Of a stretch of 44,892 nucleotides of DNA, positions 9,425 through 17,758 are shown one piece after another. Each line of letters opens with the position of its first letter. The stretch's first letter is position 1. A program made the position numbers and the translations under genes. This stretch comes from Bacteroidota bacterium (GTDB taxonomy: Bacteria > Bacteroidota > Bacteroidia > Palsa-948), in assembly GCA_016195025.1 (NCBI GenBank), contig JACQAL010000033.1, positions 1 to 44,892 on the forward strand. The letters are read 5' to 3'. The notes beneath the pieces are model-generated. The model saw nothing but the letters and a program-made list of their open reading frames with translations. It was not told where the DNA came from and made no database searches.

Positions 9425-10747
9425 TTACTTCTTTCTGAAGTATATCTGCATCGGCACTCCGCAGAAATCAAATTTCTCCCGCAGTTTGTTTTCCAGAAAC
9501 CGGCTGTAAGATTCTTTAATAGCCTTCGGAAAATTGCAATAGAAAATAAAAATGGGAGTGTTGGCAGGAATCTGAACTGCGTGAGAAATCTCAACCAGTT
9601 TTCCTTTTTCCGATGACGGCTGGTTTGCTTCGATAACCGGAAGCATGGTCTCATTCAATTCTTCGTCTAAAATTTTTTTCTTTCGATTCTGAAAAACTTT
9701 TTCCGCTGTCTCAACTACTTTCATAATGCGCTGTTTCTCCAGCGCGGAAATAAAAAGCACAGGAACATCGCTGAACGGAGCAATTTTTTCTTTCACATAA
9801 TTTTCAAAAGCTTTTGCCGTTTCAGTTTTCTTTTCAATCAAATCCCATTTGTTCACGAGGATCACAACTCCTTTTTTGTTTCGCTCGGCAAGACGGAAAA
9901 TATTCACATCCTGCGCTTCCATTCCCAATTGTGAATCGAGCATCAGCAACACCACATCGCATTCTTCTATGGAACGGATGGCGCGCAGGTTGGAATAAAA
10001 TTCCACGTCATCTTCAAATTTTCTTTTCTTTCTTATTCCCGCTGTGTCAATCAACAAAAATTCGCGGTTGTATTTTTTATAGTGCGTATGAATCGCATCG
10101 CGCGTAGTTCCAGCAACGGGAGTTACGATGGCGCGCTCTTCGCCCAGTAAAATATTCAGCAGAGAAGATTTTCCCGCGTTCGGTCTTCCAACAATGGCGT
10201 ATTTCGGAAGATGAGAAAAATCATCCGCCTTTTTATCGGGGAAAGAAGAAATCACTTTATCCAGCAGTTCTCCTGTTCCTCTTCCGGTCATGGAAGAAAT
10301 GCAATGCACATCTCCCATTCCGAGTTTGTAAAATTCTCCCGATTGATTTTCTTTTTCGTGTGTATCGGCTTTGTTGGCAACAAGAAATATTTTTTTCTCT
10401 TTGGAATTTTTCATGATGGAAGTCCGCAGAAGAGACGCGACTCTTTCATCCTGCGCGGTGAGTCCTGCCATCACATCAACAAGAAATAAAATTATATCTG
10501 CTTCTTCCAAAGCAATTTCAACTTGCCTTCTGATTTCTTTTTCGAAAACATCCGAGGAACCGAAAACATATCCTCCTGTGTCAATCAGAGAAAATTCTAT
10601 TCCGTTCCATTCCGATTTTCCATAGTGGCGGTCGCGCGTAACACCTGCAACTTCATCCACAATTGCTTTGCGCATGCCGAGCAAGCGATTGAAGAAAGTT
10701 GATTTACCCACGTTCGGGCGACCGACTATTGCAACAGTGTTTGACAT
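9425..10747 (-). CDS. der: Ribosome-associated GTPase Der (EngA)
   Basis: 440 residues; essential tandem GTPase for 50S ribosomal subunit maturation. Domain 1 has GRPNVGKS (8-15), DTGGY and NKAD. Domain 2 has GRPNAGKS (near 187), DTAGIRKK and NKWD. A C-terminal KH-like domain follows, ending in FDFCGVPMQIYFRKK, the typical GxPxxxxxR/K finish. Length is normal. It lies between era and the 7TM-PP2C gene on the same strand; era ends 39 bases upstream, so the two ribosome-assembly GTPases form a natural unit. Confidence 0.97.
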   Translation of the reverse strand: MSNTVAIVGRPNVGKSTFFNRLLGMRKAIVDEVAGVTRDRHYGKSEWNGIEFSLIDTGGYVFGSSDVFEKEIRRQVEIALEEADIILFLVDVMAGLTAQDERVASLLRTSIMKNSKEKKIFLVANKADTHEKENQSGEFYKLGMGDVHCISSMTGRGTGELLDKVISSFPDKKADDFSHLPKYAIVGRPNAGKSSLLNILLGEERAIVTPVAGTTRDAIHTHYKKYNREFLLIDTAGIRKKRKFEDDVEFYSNLRAIRSIEECDVVLLMLDSQLGMEAQDVNIFRLAERNKKGVVILVNKWDLIEKKTETAKAFENYVKEKIAPFSDVPVLFISALEKQRIMKVVETAEKVFQNRKKKILDEELNETMLPVIEANQPSSEKGKLVEISHAVQIPANTPIFIFYCNFPKAIKESYSRFLENKLREKFDFCGVPMQIYFRKK

Positions 10748-10786
10748 CTGCTAAATACTAATTTGTACGAATGTACTAATCGCTTC

Positions 10787-11665
10787 TTATTCGAGGTAGC
10801 CAAACTTTTTCAGTTTGTTTTCTTTTTCCCGCCAGTCCTTTTCCACTTTCACAATGGTTTCGAGAAAAACTTTTTTGTCGAGGAATAATTCTATTTCTTC
10901 TCTTGCTTTCGTACCGAGTTTCTTCAACGCGCTTCCCTGTTTGCCTATGAGAATTGCTTTTTGTCCTTCGCGCATTACGTAAATGATGGCGCGGATGCGG
11001 ATAATATTTTCTGCTTCTTTGAATTCCTCCACTACAACTTCTGTAGAATACGGAATCTCTTCATGAAAGAGAAGAAAAATTTTTTCCCGTATGATTTCAG
11101 AAATAAAAAAGCGCTGTGATTTATCGCTTAGTTCGTCTTGGGGAAAATACGGAGGTGATTCCGGTAAAAGAGAAATAATTCTTTTAAGAATGTAATCTGT
11201 ATTAAACTTTTCCAGTGCAGAAACAGGAATTACTTCTGCATTTGGAAGAATTTCTTTCCATTCTTCCACTTTTTTCTCCAGTAAATTTTGTTCTCCCAAA
11301 TCAATTTTATTTATCAGCACAAGAATGGGACATTCTAACTTTTTCAGTTTCGATAAAGTTTTTTCATCAATGGGATTTTTATCTTTTATTTCAGTTAGAA
11401 ATAAAATCATATCTGCATCCTCCAATGCTTCGCTTACAAAGTTCATCATCGCTTCGTGAAGTTTGTAATGAGGATTTACGATTCCGGGCGTATCCGAATA
11501 AACAATCTGGTAATCTTCGCCATTCAATATTCCGCGAATGCGGTGGCGGGTGGTTTGTGCTTTGTGAGTTACAATAGAAAGTTTTTCTCCGAGAAAAGCA
11601 TTCATCAGCGTTGACTTTCCAACATTCGGCTTGCCGATAATATTTACAAAACCACTTTTATGCAA
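10787..11665 (-). CDS. era: GTPase Era, probable TTG start
   Basis: 292 residues; binds 16S rRNA and aids 30S assembly. GTPase motifs: GKPNVGKS (11-18), SDTPGI, NKIDLG. The KH domain has EGQKAILIGKQGSALKKLG near 230-250. The protein must begin near HKSGFVNIIG, as other Era proteins do, but the only possible start there is TTG (11665-11663), because an in-frame TAG lies directly upstream. This is therefore a non-ATG start or a mutated one. The start lies only six bases after the terminator hairpin of tRNA-Glu, so how era is transcribed is unclear: read-through, or a promoter hidden in the hairpin. Confidence 0.95.
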   Translation of the reverse strand: MHKSGFVNIIGKPNVGKSTLMNAFLGEKLSIVTHKAQTTRHRIRGILNGEDYQIVYSDTPGIVNPHYKLHEAMMNFVSEALEDADMILFLTEIKDKNPIDEKTLSKLKKLECPILVLINKIDLGEQNLLEKKVEEWKEILPNAEVIPVSALEKFNTDYILKRIISLLPESPPYFPQDELSDKSQRFFISEIIREKIFLLFHEEIPYSTEVVVEEFKEAENIIRIRAIIYVMREGQKAILIGKQGSALKKLGTKAREEIELFLDKKVFLETIVKVEKDWREKENKLKKFGYLE

Positions 11666-11671
11666 CTAAAT

Positions 11672-11705
11672 AAAAATCCCCTCCGTGATGTGGAGAGGAT
11701 TTTTT
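11672..11705 (-). terminator. Terminator after tRNA-Glu (bidirectional)
   Basis: Inverted repeat AAAAATCC-C-CTCC, loop of seven bases, GGAG-A-GGATTTTT. It has A-tracts and T-tracts on both flanks, so it can terminate in either direction. It directly follows the 3' end of the tRNA (11709) and precedes the era start (11665). Confidence 0.75.
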
Positions 11706-11708
11706 TAG

Positions 11709-11780
11709 TAGCCCGTACCGGAATCGAACCGGTGTTTCAAGGATGAAAACCTTGCGTACTAACCCCTATACGAACGGGCC
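11709..11780 (-). tRNA. tRNA-Glu (anticodon TTC)
   Basis: Reads on the minus strand from GGCCCGT (11780) to ACGGGCT plus discriminator A (11709). The anticodon arm is CAAGG-TTTTCAT-CCTTG, with TTC at positions 34-36. The T arm is ACCGG-TTCGATT-CCGGT. The first acceptor pair is a G-U wobble. No CCA is encoded. Confidence 0.97.
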
Positions 11781-11841
11781 AAAAATTTTAAGAACGGGTT
11801 GCAAAACTATAAAAAATATCGTATGGAGTTTGGCGGGAACT

Positions 11842-12534
11842 TTACTCAATCTGGTCGCTGTCCGCCTGAAAACGGAAGCCGAGGCGCTTGCCGGTTTTGA
11901 TGCGCATGTTTTCGCTGGCTTCGAGAATTTGTGAAACAGAAATTTCCTGCATCTCGTCAAAAGGCGGAGTGAATAAATCGAAGTCGAGCGCGTAAATGAT
12001 GGCGGACTCCACAATATTTCTCAGCGTTTTCTTTTCCACCACAGCGCTTGCGAAATCGTTGTATAAAAATCCGAGTTGGCGTTTTCCTTCCACAAAATAA
12101 TGAAGTTCATTATTGATAAAGACGCGCGCAATCATGTAGCCCACATCGTTCACGCGGTTATATTTGAAAGAATCGGCAAGAAAATTATAAATGTTAATCA
12201 TTCCGCAGAACGAACGCGAAGGATTATCGCGCACATAGGAAGTTTTCCACATCGGGTGGCTTTTGTCAAACTCAAAAACATTTGTGTGCATGTGAAAAAA
12301 TAAAACATCGCCTGCCACTTTGAGTTCAATTTCATAGGGACCTTTTTCGCGGTAATCAACCAGAATGCGCGTGTCAATTCTGCCGGCTTCAATTTTAAAA
12401 TCTGCCACCACTTCTTTCACCACTTCTTTCAAATCTTCAAACACGCTGATGTTTTTATGAAATAAATCCTGCTTGAGAGAAGATTTTTCTTTCAATAATT
12501 TTACAATGAGTTCTTTTCCCGTGGGCTTTGACAT
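11842..12534 (-). CDS. Conserved hypothetical protein, cytoplasmic
   Basis: 230 residues with a clear coding pattern but no motif I can name. The N-terminus is helical and charged (GKELIVKLLKEKSSLKQDLF). The middle looks beta-rich (RIDTRILVDYREKGPYEIEL, VLFFHMHTNVFEF), followed by an aromatic, helical region (NIYNFLADSFKYNRVNDVGY, LHYFVEGKRQLGFLYNDFAS). The last part is acidic and helical (EMQEISVSQILEASENMRIK). No signal peptide or membrane segment is seen. It shares a 69-base divergent promoter region with the secreted GH18 gene; TACTTTTG at 12562-12555 is a good -7 box for it. It reads like a conserved Bacteroidota protein of unknown function. Confidence 0.8.
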   Translation of the reverse strand: MSKPTGKELIVKLLKEKSSLKQDLFHKNISVFEDLKEVVKEVVADFKIEAGRIDTRILVDYREKGPYEIELKVAGDVLFFHMHTNVFEFDKSHPMWKTSYVRDNPSRSFCGMINIYNFLADSFKYNRVNDVGYMIARVFINNELHYFVEGKRQLGFLYNDFASAVVEKKTLRNIVESAIIYALDFDLFTPPFDEMQEISVSQILEASENMRIKTGKRLGFRFQADSDQIE

Positions 12535-12554
12535 GAAAACGATTTTATCTATAG

Positions 12555-12562
12555 CAAAAGTA
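12555..12562 (-). promoter_or_regulatory. -7 box of the 230-residue hypothetical gene
   Basis: TACTTTTG on the minus strand, exact to TAnnTTTG, 20 bases before the ATG at 12534. A weaker plus-strand box TATCTTTA (12574-12581) for the divergent GH18 gene lies only 11 bases away, so the two promoters face away from each other from a shared centre. Confidence 0.45.
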
Positions 12563-12603
12563 AAGATATTTTCTATCTTTACTCACGCCATAATTTTTCT
12601 CCT

Positions 12604-15558
12604 ATGAAACATATTTTACTCTTTTCTTCTTTTCTTTTTTCAGCGCTGTTTGGTTCGGCACAGAACATTCATAAATCCATTCACCAGTTGCAATCGGAAG
12701 AATATTCGAAATATAATTTTACCACCGAGCAGCAATGGGATGAATTGCGAGCGAAGAAAAATGAAATGGCGGTGAAGAAAATTTCTACCGTTCAATCCAA
12801 CTGCATTCTGAATAAACGGGTTTTCGGATGGAATCCTTACTGGGCGGGAAGCGCATATAATAATTACCAGTGGAATTTACTTTCCGACCTCTGTCATTTT
12901 TCTTACGAAGTGGATGCAACAACCGGCAATGCCATTTCTACACACGGCTGGAGCACCGATGCGGCAGTGACGGCAGCAAAAAGCAATGGAACAAAAATTC
13001 ATCTCTGCGCAACCTTATTTTCCAATCACGCAACTTTTCTCACGAGTTCTTCCGCCATGAATACATTCATCAGCAATATTATTTCTCTTCTCAATTCGCG
13101 CGGAGCAAACGGAGTGAACATTGATTTTGAAGCCGTGCCTTCTGCGCAAAGCGCAAATCTCACTGCCTTCTTTCAGAACTTATGCAATCAGGTGCACGCG
13201 GCAAATCCCTCGTATGAAGTTTCTGTGGCGCTGCCGGCTGTGGACTGGAGCACCGTGTATGATATTCCCAACCTGAAAAATTACATAGACATTTTTATTA
13301 TCATGGGTTACGATTATTATTACAGCGGAAGCACAACGGCTGGACCCAGCGACCCGCTTTATAATTTTGAAACTTCCTATAATTACACGCTCACAAAATC
13401 TATAACCTATTATTTGAACAAAGGAGTTCCCAACGGAAAACTTTTGCTCGGGCTTCCTTATTATGGAGAAGAATGGCCCACCACTGCGCTCACCATTCCT
13501 TCTTCAACGACCGGCAGCGGAAGTTCAAGAACTTTTACTGTTGTAAAGACGAATGCGAACGGATATTATTCCAATCCAAAATTTGATGCAAACAGTTATT
13601 CGGTTTACTATGCATTCAATAACGGAACCGACCGGCAACTTTTCATCAACAGCCAGTACAGCATGGAAAAAAGATTTGACATTGTAAATGAATTTGGAAT
13701 TGGCGGAATCGGAATATGGGCGCTGAGTTACGATGACGGCTATCTGGATTACTGGAATGCAATTCAAAATAAATTTTCAAACTGCACGGTGGTGAATTGC
13801 ACCGATACCATTTTTGACATGGGCGGACCCAACCGGAATTATTACAGCAATGAAAATTATACGTACACCATTGCTCCGGCAAACGCAACGAGTGTTTCGC
13901 TTGCGTTTTCTTCTTTCAACTCCGAAGCCACGAATGATTACCTGAAAATTTATGACGGACCTTCAACCGCTTCTCCGCTCATCGGAACTTATTCGGGAAC
14001 TGCAAGCCCCGGAACAATTAATTCTTCCGGCTCATCGCTCACGCTGCAATGGTTTTCAAACGCAAGCACGGTGAGCAGCGGCTGGTATGCTACATGGAAT
14101 TGCACGGCAGATAATATTCCTCCCACCACGCAGGTTTCTGTTCCGAACAATTGGGTGACGCAAAACTTTACCGCAGCTTTTACCGATGCAGATAATATGA
14201 ACGGCAGCGGAATTCAAAAAAGTTTTTACTCGGTGAGCGATAACAACGGAACGGAATGGCGGGCGAATGACACGCGCGGATTTTTCAATGATAATTTTAA
14301 TCAGGCATCTATTCATCCCGATTGGAAACCGTACCAGGGAATTTGGGCAATTAACTCGGGTGTTCTTGAACAAAGCGATGAGAACAACGGCAACACAAAT
14401 ATTGCCGCAGCGCTCACGCAAAATCTTTCCAACAGATATTTATATCACTGGCAGGGAAAAATTTCCGGCAGCGGAACCAATCGCAGAGCGGGATTTCATT
14501 TCTTCTGCGACAACGATAGTTTGCCCAACCGCGGCAATTCGTATTTCGTTTGGTTTCGCGTTGACCAGAACCAATGCCAGTTTTACAAAGTAGTGAACGA
14601 TGTTTTCACTCTTGAAAACACCGTGCCGATGACTGTTGCCGCAGGAACTTTTTACGATTACAAAGTAATTTACGACCGCATCAACGGAAAAATGGAAATG
14701 TACCAGAACAATAATTTTCTCGGAAGTTGGACAGACCCTTCGCCTTATGCCAACGGAAGTTATGTTTCTTTCCGCAGCGGAAATTCCAACTGGCAGGTGG
14801 ATGACTTTGAAGTTTTCCGTTCGAGAAATTCTTCGGTGACAGTTACAGTTGGCGCGGCATCAACAAATGATATTCGCTATCAAAGTCCGAACCCGGCAAC
14901 TCCTGCGGGAAATATAAAATCTATTTGCTATGACAACGCTGGAAATCTTTCAGCCATTTCTTCGCAAACTGTTTTGGTGGATTGGACTCCGCCTTCTTCG
15001 GTTGCGGTGAATGACGGAACTTCTTCCGACATTGACACTACTTACTCTAACACGCAACTCGATGCAAACTGGACTTCTTCTTCTGACCCGAATTCGGGAA
15101 TTGCAAATTACTGGTATGCAATTGGAATTTCTGCGGGCGATACAAGCGTGGTGGGCTGGACGAATAACGCAAGCAATACTTCCGTAACAAAAACCGGTTT
15201 GAGTTTAACCTACGGGCAGATTTATTATTTCTCGGTGAAAGCAGAAGATGGCGCAGGATTATTTTCTTCTATTACTTCTTCCGATGGGCAACTGGTATTG
15301 AATCCGAACGGGGTGAATGAACTGAATAACATGGAAACTATTTCTATTTATCCGAATCCTTCTTCGGGACAGTTTACGGTCTACAGTTTACAGTTTCCGG
15401 TTCAAATACAGGTTTACAATATGCTCGGAGAGAAAATTTATTCTTCAATCGTAAACTCGAAACTCGAAACTGTAAACCTGAGCGCAGCAAATGGAATTTA
15501 TTTTCTGAAACTAAAATCGGAAAGCGGAGAAAAAATTCTGAAACTGATTGTGGAATAA
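12604..15558 (+). CDS. Secreted GH18-like/CUB protein with T9SS sorting domain
   Basis: 984 residues. Signal peptide ends GSAQ (about 19). A GH18 (YaaH/chitinase-like) barrel spans about 70-390: RVFGWNPYWAG, the active-site strand GANGVNIDFEAVP with candidate acid Glu176, FIIMGYDYYYSG, and FGIGGIGIWALSYDDG. In the canonical DxxDxDxE motif one Asp is Asn here (VNIDFE), but Asp174 and Glu176 remain. A CUB domain (about 399-500) contains NDYLKIYDGPS. Next come a concanavalin-like region (560-745) and an Fn3-like region with WTSSSDPNSGIANYWYAI. A type A sorting domain ends the protein (IYPNPSSGQF ... GIYFLKLKSESGEKILKLIV), implying T9SS export and surface attachment or release. The substrate is probably a beta-1,4-GlcNAc polymer (chitin or peptidoglycan). 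Confidence 0.85.
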   Translation: MKHILLFSSFLFSALFGSAQNIHKSIHQLQSEEYSKYNFTTEQQWDELRAKKNEMAVKKISTVQSNCILNKRVFGWNPYWAGSAYNNYQWNLLSDLCHFSYEVDATTGNAISTHGWSTDAAVTAAKSNGTKIHLCATLFSNHATFLTSSSAMNTFISNIISLLNSRGANGVNIDFEAVPSAQSANLTAFFQNLCNQVHAANPSYEVSVALPAVDWSTVYDIPNLKNYIDIFIIMGYDYYYSGSTTAGPSDPLYNFETSYNYTLTKSITYYLNKGVPNGKLLLGLPYYGEEWPTTALTIPSSTTGSGSSRTFTVVKTNANGYYSNPKFDANSYSVYYAFNNGTDRQLFINSQYSMEKRFDIVNEFGIGGIGIWALSYDDGYLDYWNAIQNKFSNCTVVNCTDTIFDMGGPNRNYYSNENYTYTIAPANATSVSLAFSSFNSEATNDYLKIYDGPSTASPLIGTYSGTASPGTINSSGSSLTLQWFSNASTVSSGWYATWNCTADNIPPTTQVSVPNNWVTQNFTAAFTDADNMNGSGIQKSFYSVSDNNGTEWRANDTRGFFNDNFNQASIHPDWKPYQGIWAINSGVLEQSDENNGNTNIAAALTQNLSNRYLYHWQGKISGSGTNRRAGFHFFCDNDSLPNRGNSYFVWFRVDQNQCQFYKVVNDVFTLENTVPMTVAAGTFYDYKVIYDRINGKMEMYQNNNFLGSWTDPSPYANGSYVSFRSGNSNWQVDDFEVFRSRNSSVTVTVGAASTNDIRYQSPNPATPAGNIKSICYDNAGNLSAISSQTVLVDWTPPSSVAVNDGTSSDIDTTYSNTQLDANWTSSSDPNSGIANYWYAIGISAGDTSVVGWTNNASNTSVTKTGLSLTYGQIYYFSVKAEDGAGLFSSITSSDGQLVLNPNGVNELNNMETISIYPNPSSGQFTVYSLQFPVQIQVYNMLGEKIYSSIVNSKLETVNLSAANGIYFLKLKSESGEKILKLIVE
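15369..15403 (+). repeat. Heptanucleotide array in the T9SS sorting domain, part 1
   Basis: Five 7-bp units in register: ACAGTTT, ACGGTCT, ACAGTTT, ACAGTTT, CCGGTTC. They encode part of the first strand of the sorting domain (QFTVYSLQFPV). Partly complementary to the array at 15447-15481. Confidence 0.7.
15447..15481 (+). repeat. Heptanucleotide array in the T9SS sorting domain, part 2
   Basis: Five 7-bp units: AATCGTA, AACTCGA, AACTCGA, AACTGTA, AACCTGA, coding for IVNSKLETVNLS. AACTGTA is the complement of the ACAGTTT theme upstream, so the two arrays can form an inverted pair. Confidence 0.7.
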
Positions 15559-15560
15559 GA

Positions 15561-16481
15561 ATGAAACGGTTTTATTTTTTTTCTCTTTTACTTTTTCTTT
15601 TCATCACCCTGAGCGGAGTCGAAGGGTTTTCTCAAGATGAGGAAGAACAAAAACCTTTCAGAAACCTGAAAGGCGCCAAGGGATTTCATGCCGGAATTTA
15701 TCTCGGAAGTTTGTTTGCGAATAAAAATACTTCCAACCTTTATGACGGCTGGGGCTATGACGAAAACGGAAAGCGAAATGATTTTCTGAATTCATTCATG
15801 TACCGCAGAATTGTAAATGATTTTGGCGGAGGCAACGGGCTTACGGACCAGGTGGCTGCCGCATTGGGCGTAGACCATACCGGATGGACGTTTGACCAAA
15901 CAGATATGCCCATCAATATGAAATATAATTCGGCATTTATGTTTGGCTTCCAAATGAATTTTGGTTTTACGAAAAAAGATGTATTGATTGTAAACGTGAA
16001 CGCATCCAAACTTTCGCTCAGCGGAAATTTCAGCATTCAACTTACCAATCCGCAAGTCGGTTACTCGCAGCCGAATTATGAAAACCTGAAAACCTTTTCC
16101 ATCGCAGGAGGCGAACAGCGATTGATTATTCAGGCGGGTTACCGGAGAATTTTAGGAGAGAATTCATCTATGAATTTTTTTGTTGAAGGCGGACCGCTGA
16201 TTAATTACACAAAATATATAAAGAATCAGATTGCAATAAATAATTTAGTGATTGACCTTTCCTTTTATTACATGCAACCCTATTTTGCAACGTATCACGC
16301 AAGTTACCTGCGCGGAACCGGATTGGGAACATTTACAGGTTTTGGTTTAAACATTGCCGCAAGCGAGAAGTGGACATTGCAGTTGCTTTACAATCCTTCC
16401 CTAGAAAAAATAAATATCGGAGAAAATCCGAAACTTGCTTTGCAGCATTCGGCAGGCGCGAGAATTTTCTACAACCTTTAA
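15561..16481 (+). CDS. Outer-membrane beta-barrel protein
   Basis: 306 residues, starting two bases after the GH18 stop, so in an operon with it. The N-terminus is a signal peptide interrupted by the repeat-encoded LSGVEG (LLFLFITLSGVEGFSQ). The mature part alternates aromatic and polar residues as in transmembrane strands: KGFHAGIYLGSLF, FGFQMNFGFTKKDVLIVNVN, RLIIQAGYRRILG, GLGTFTGFGLNIA and the terminal strand LQHSAGARIFYNL. This fits PorT-like or generic outer-membrane barrels of Bacteroidota. Being paired with a T9SS cargo suggests a role in its surface display, but similar barrels occur widely. Family name uncertain. Confidence 0.8.
   Translation: MKRFYFFSLLLFLFITLSGVEGFSQDEEEQKPFRNLKGAKGFHAGIYLGSLFANKNTSNLYDGWGYDENGKRNDFLNSFMYRRIVNDFGGGNGLTDQVAAALGVDHTGWTFDQTDMPINMKYNSAFMFGFQMNFGFTKKDVLIVNVNASKLSLSGNFSIQLTNPQVGYSQPNYENLKTFSIAGGEQRLIIQAGYRRILGENSSMNFFVEGGPLINYTKYIKNQIAINNLVIDLSFYYMQPYFATYHASYLRGTGLGTFTGFGLNIAASEKWTLQLLYNPSLEKINIGENPKLALQHSAGARIFYNL
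15606..15627. repeat. LSGVEG-type repeat element in a signal peptide
   Basis: ACCCTGAGCGGAGTCGAAGGGT, a familiar dispersed element of Bacteroidota genomes that is weakly palindromic (ACCCT/AGGGT ends). It is in frame and contributes TLSGVEG to the end of the hydrophobic core of the barrel protein's signal peptide. Confidence 0.8.
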
Positions 16482-16654
16482 TTTTTTTATTTCATATTCA
16501 TTTCGGGAAATTTTTTCTGAAAAGAGAATTTTAATTTCTGTTTACTGAAAATTTTTCTCTTTCACGCATTTTATTTTTTGGAACAGGATTTATTTTCAAA
16601 AGAAAAAATCAAGTTCAACTCTCCTGCTCTTTAGCGGGAATAAAATTTCACATC

Positions 16655-17629
16655 ATGGAAACTACACAAGAAAGCAGCAACACTGGTAGCGGGGCAAAAC
16701 GCGGGCTTAACATTACAATTCTTCTTTTACTGTGCGTGGGGCTCATTGGCGCAGGCGCATTTGGAATTTATGAACGAATGCAAAAAAATAAATACAAAGA
16801 AGAATTAAAGATTCAGACCGGTGACCTTCAATCGAAAAATGCAAAAACCTTTTCCACCATAGAAAATAACCTGGCGGAACTGAACGCCCGCGAAGGAATT
16901 CTTGCACCTCCATTGGGCAAAGAAACAAGCGGCACGTATGAAGACCGCATTGCGCGTTCCATCAACGCCCTTGAAACAGTGATGAAAAAAAACCACGAGA
17001 TGATTGATAATCTTCGCGCGCAGGTGGGAGCAAAAGACACCCGCATTCAGCGGTTTGAAAAACAGATGGCGAAAATTTCAAAGCGGCTGAACGAATTCAA
17101 ATCAAAAAATGAATCTCTCACCGTGCAGATTGAATCGCTGCAGAAGGACTTAGACATGGCAAACCAAATGCGCTCTTCCATCAGCGATGAACTTGCACTG
17201 CGAAAAAAAGAACTGGAAGAAAAATCAGCAGCGGTTGAAAAACAATCTGCCGATTTAGCGGCAAAAGAAAAAGAACTTCACACCGCGTATTACACCGTTG
17301 GCACTTACAAGGAACTGAAAGAAAATAACGTGGTGGAAAAAGAAGGCGGCATCATAGGATTGGGAAGCGCAACGGCTTTGAAAAAAGATTTTGACAGAAA
17401 ACATTTCAACCAGATAGATATTCTCAATTACACTTCCATTCCGGTTTTCAGCAAGAGTGTTCAAATCATAACCAATCACAACACGAATAGTTATGAAATT
17501 GTGCGTGGAGCGAACGGAGAAGTGCAATGGCTGAAAATTACCGACCCGCAAAAATTCTGGGAGAACAGTAAATATTTAGTGGTCATCAAAAAAGGACCAA
17601 CTGCAGCGGCAACGGCAAGCATTTATTAA
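16655..17629 (+). CDS. Membrane-anchored coiled-coil protein
   Basis: 324 residues. A single transmembrane helix (ITILLLLCVGLIGAGAFGIY, about 20-39) precedes a long coiled coil (45-215: LETVMKKNHEMIDNLRAQ, RFEKQMAKISKRLNEFKSKN, LRKKELEEKSAAVEKQSADL). A globular C-terminal domain follows: AYYTVGTYKELKENNVVEKE, GGIIGLGSATALKKDFDR, TSIPVFSKSVQIITNH and KFWENSKYLVVI. This C-terminal arrangement recurs in Bacteroidota proteins of unknown function. The topology suggests a periplasmic or surface-layer spacer. No lipobox or T9SS signal is seen. It stands alone, 173 bases after the barrel gene and convergent with mtgA. Confidence 0.8.
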   Translation: METTQESSNTGSGAKRGLNITILLLLCVGLIGAGAFGIYERMQKNKYKEELKIQTGDLQSKNAKTFSTIENNLAELNAREGILAPPLGKETSGTYEDRIARSINALETVMKKNHEMIDNLRAQVGAKDTRIQRFEKQMAKISKRLNEFKSKNESLTVQIESLQKDLDMANQMRSSISDELALRKKELEEKSAAVEKQSADLAAKEKELHTAYYTVGTYKELKENNVVEKEGGIIGLGSATALKKDFDRKHFNQIDILNYTSIPVFSKSVQIITNHNTNSYEIVRGANGEVQWLKITDPQKFWENSKYLVVIKKGPTAAATASIY

Positions 17630-17637
17630 ATACAAAT

Positions 17638-17685
17638 GGATGATTGGATGATTGGATGGTTGGAAGATTGGATGATTGGAAGACA
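17638..17685. repeat. 8-bp tandem repeat, six units
   Basis: GGATGATT, GGATGATT, GGATGGTT, GGAAGATT, GGATGATT, GGAAGACA: six octamers in the gap between the convergent coiled-coil and mtgA genes. The last two units form the left arm of a hairpin (17670-17704). The related octamer GGAAGAAT repeats at 23247-23270. Confidence 0.85.
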
Positions 17686-17704
17686 TCCATTCTTCCATTC
17701 ATCC
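17670..17704. terminator. Hairpin between convergent genes
   Basis: GGATGA-TT-GGAAGA, a seven-base loop, then TCTTCC-AT-TCATCC: a stem of 13 pairs plus one mismatch. It lies 41 bases after the coiled-coil stop and 55 bases beyond the mtgA stop, so it could end transcription from both sides. No long T-tract follows. Confidence 0.45.
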
Positions 17705-17758
17705 ACCCTTCCGAAATCTTTTCAAACATAAGTTGGTTTTGAATATAAAACAGGCATT

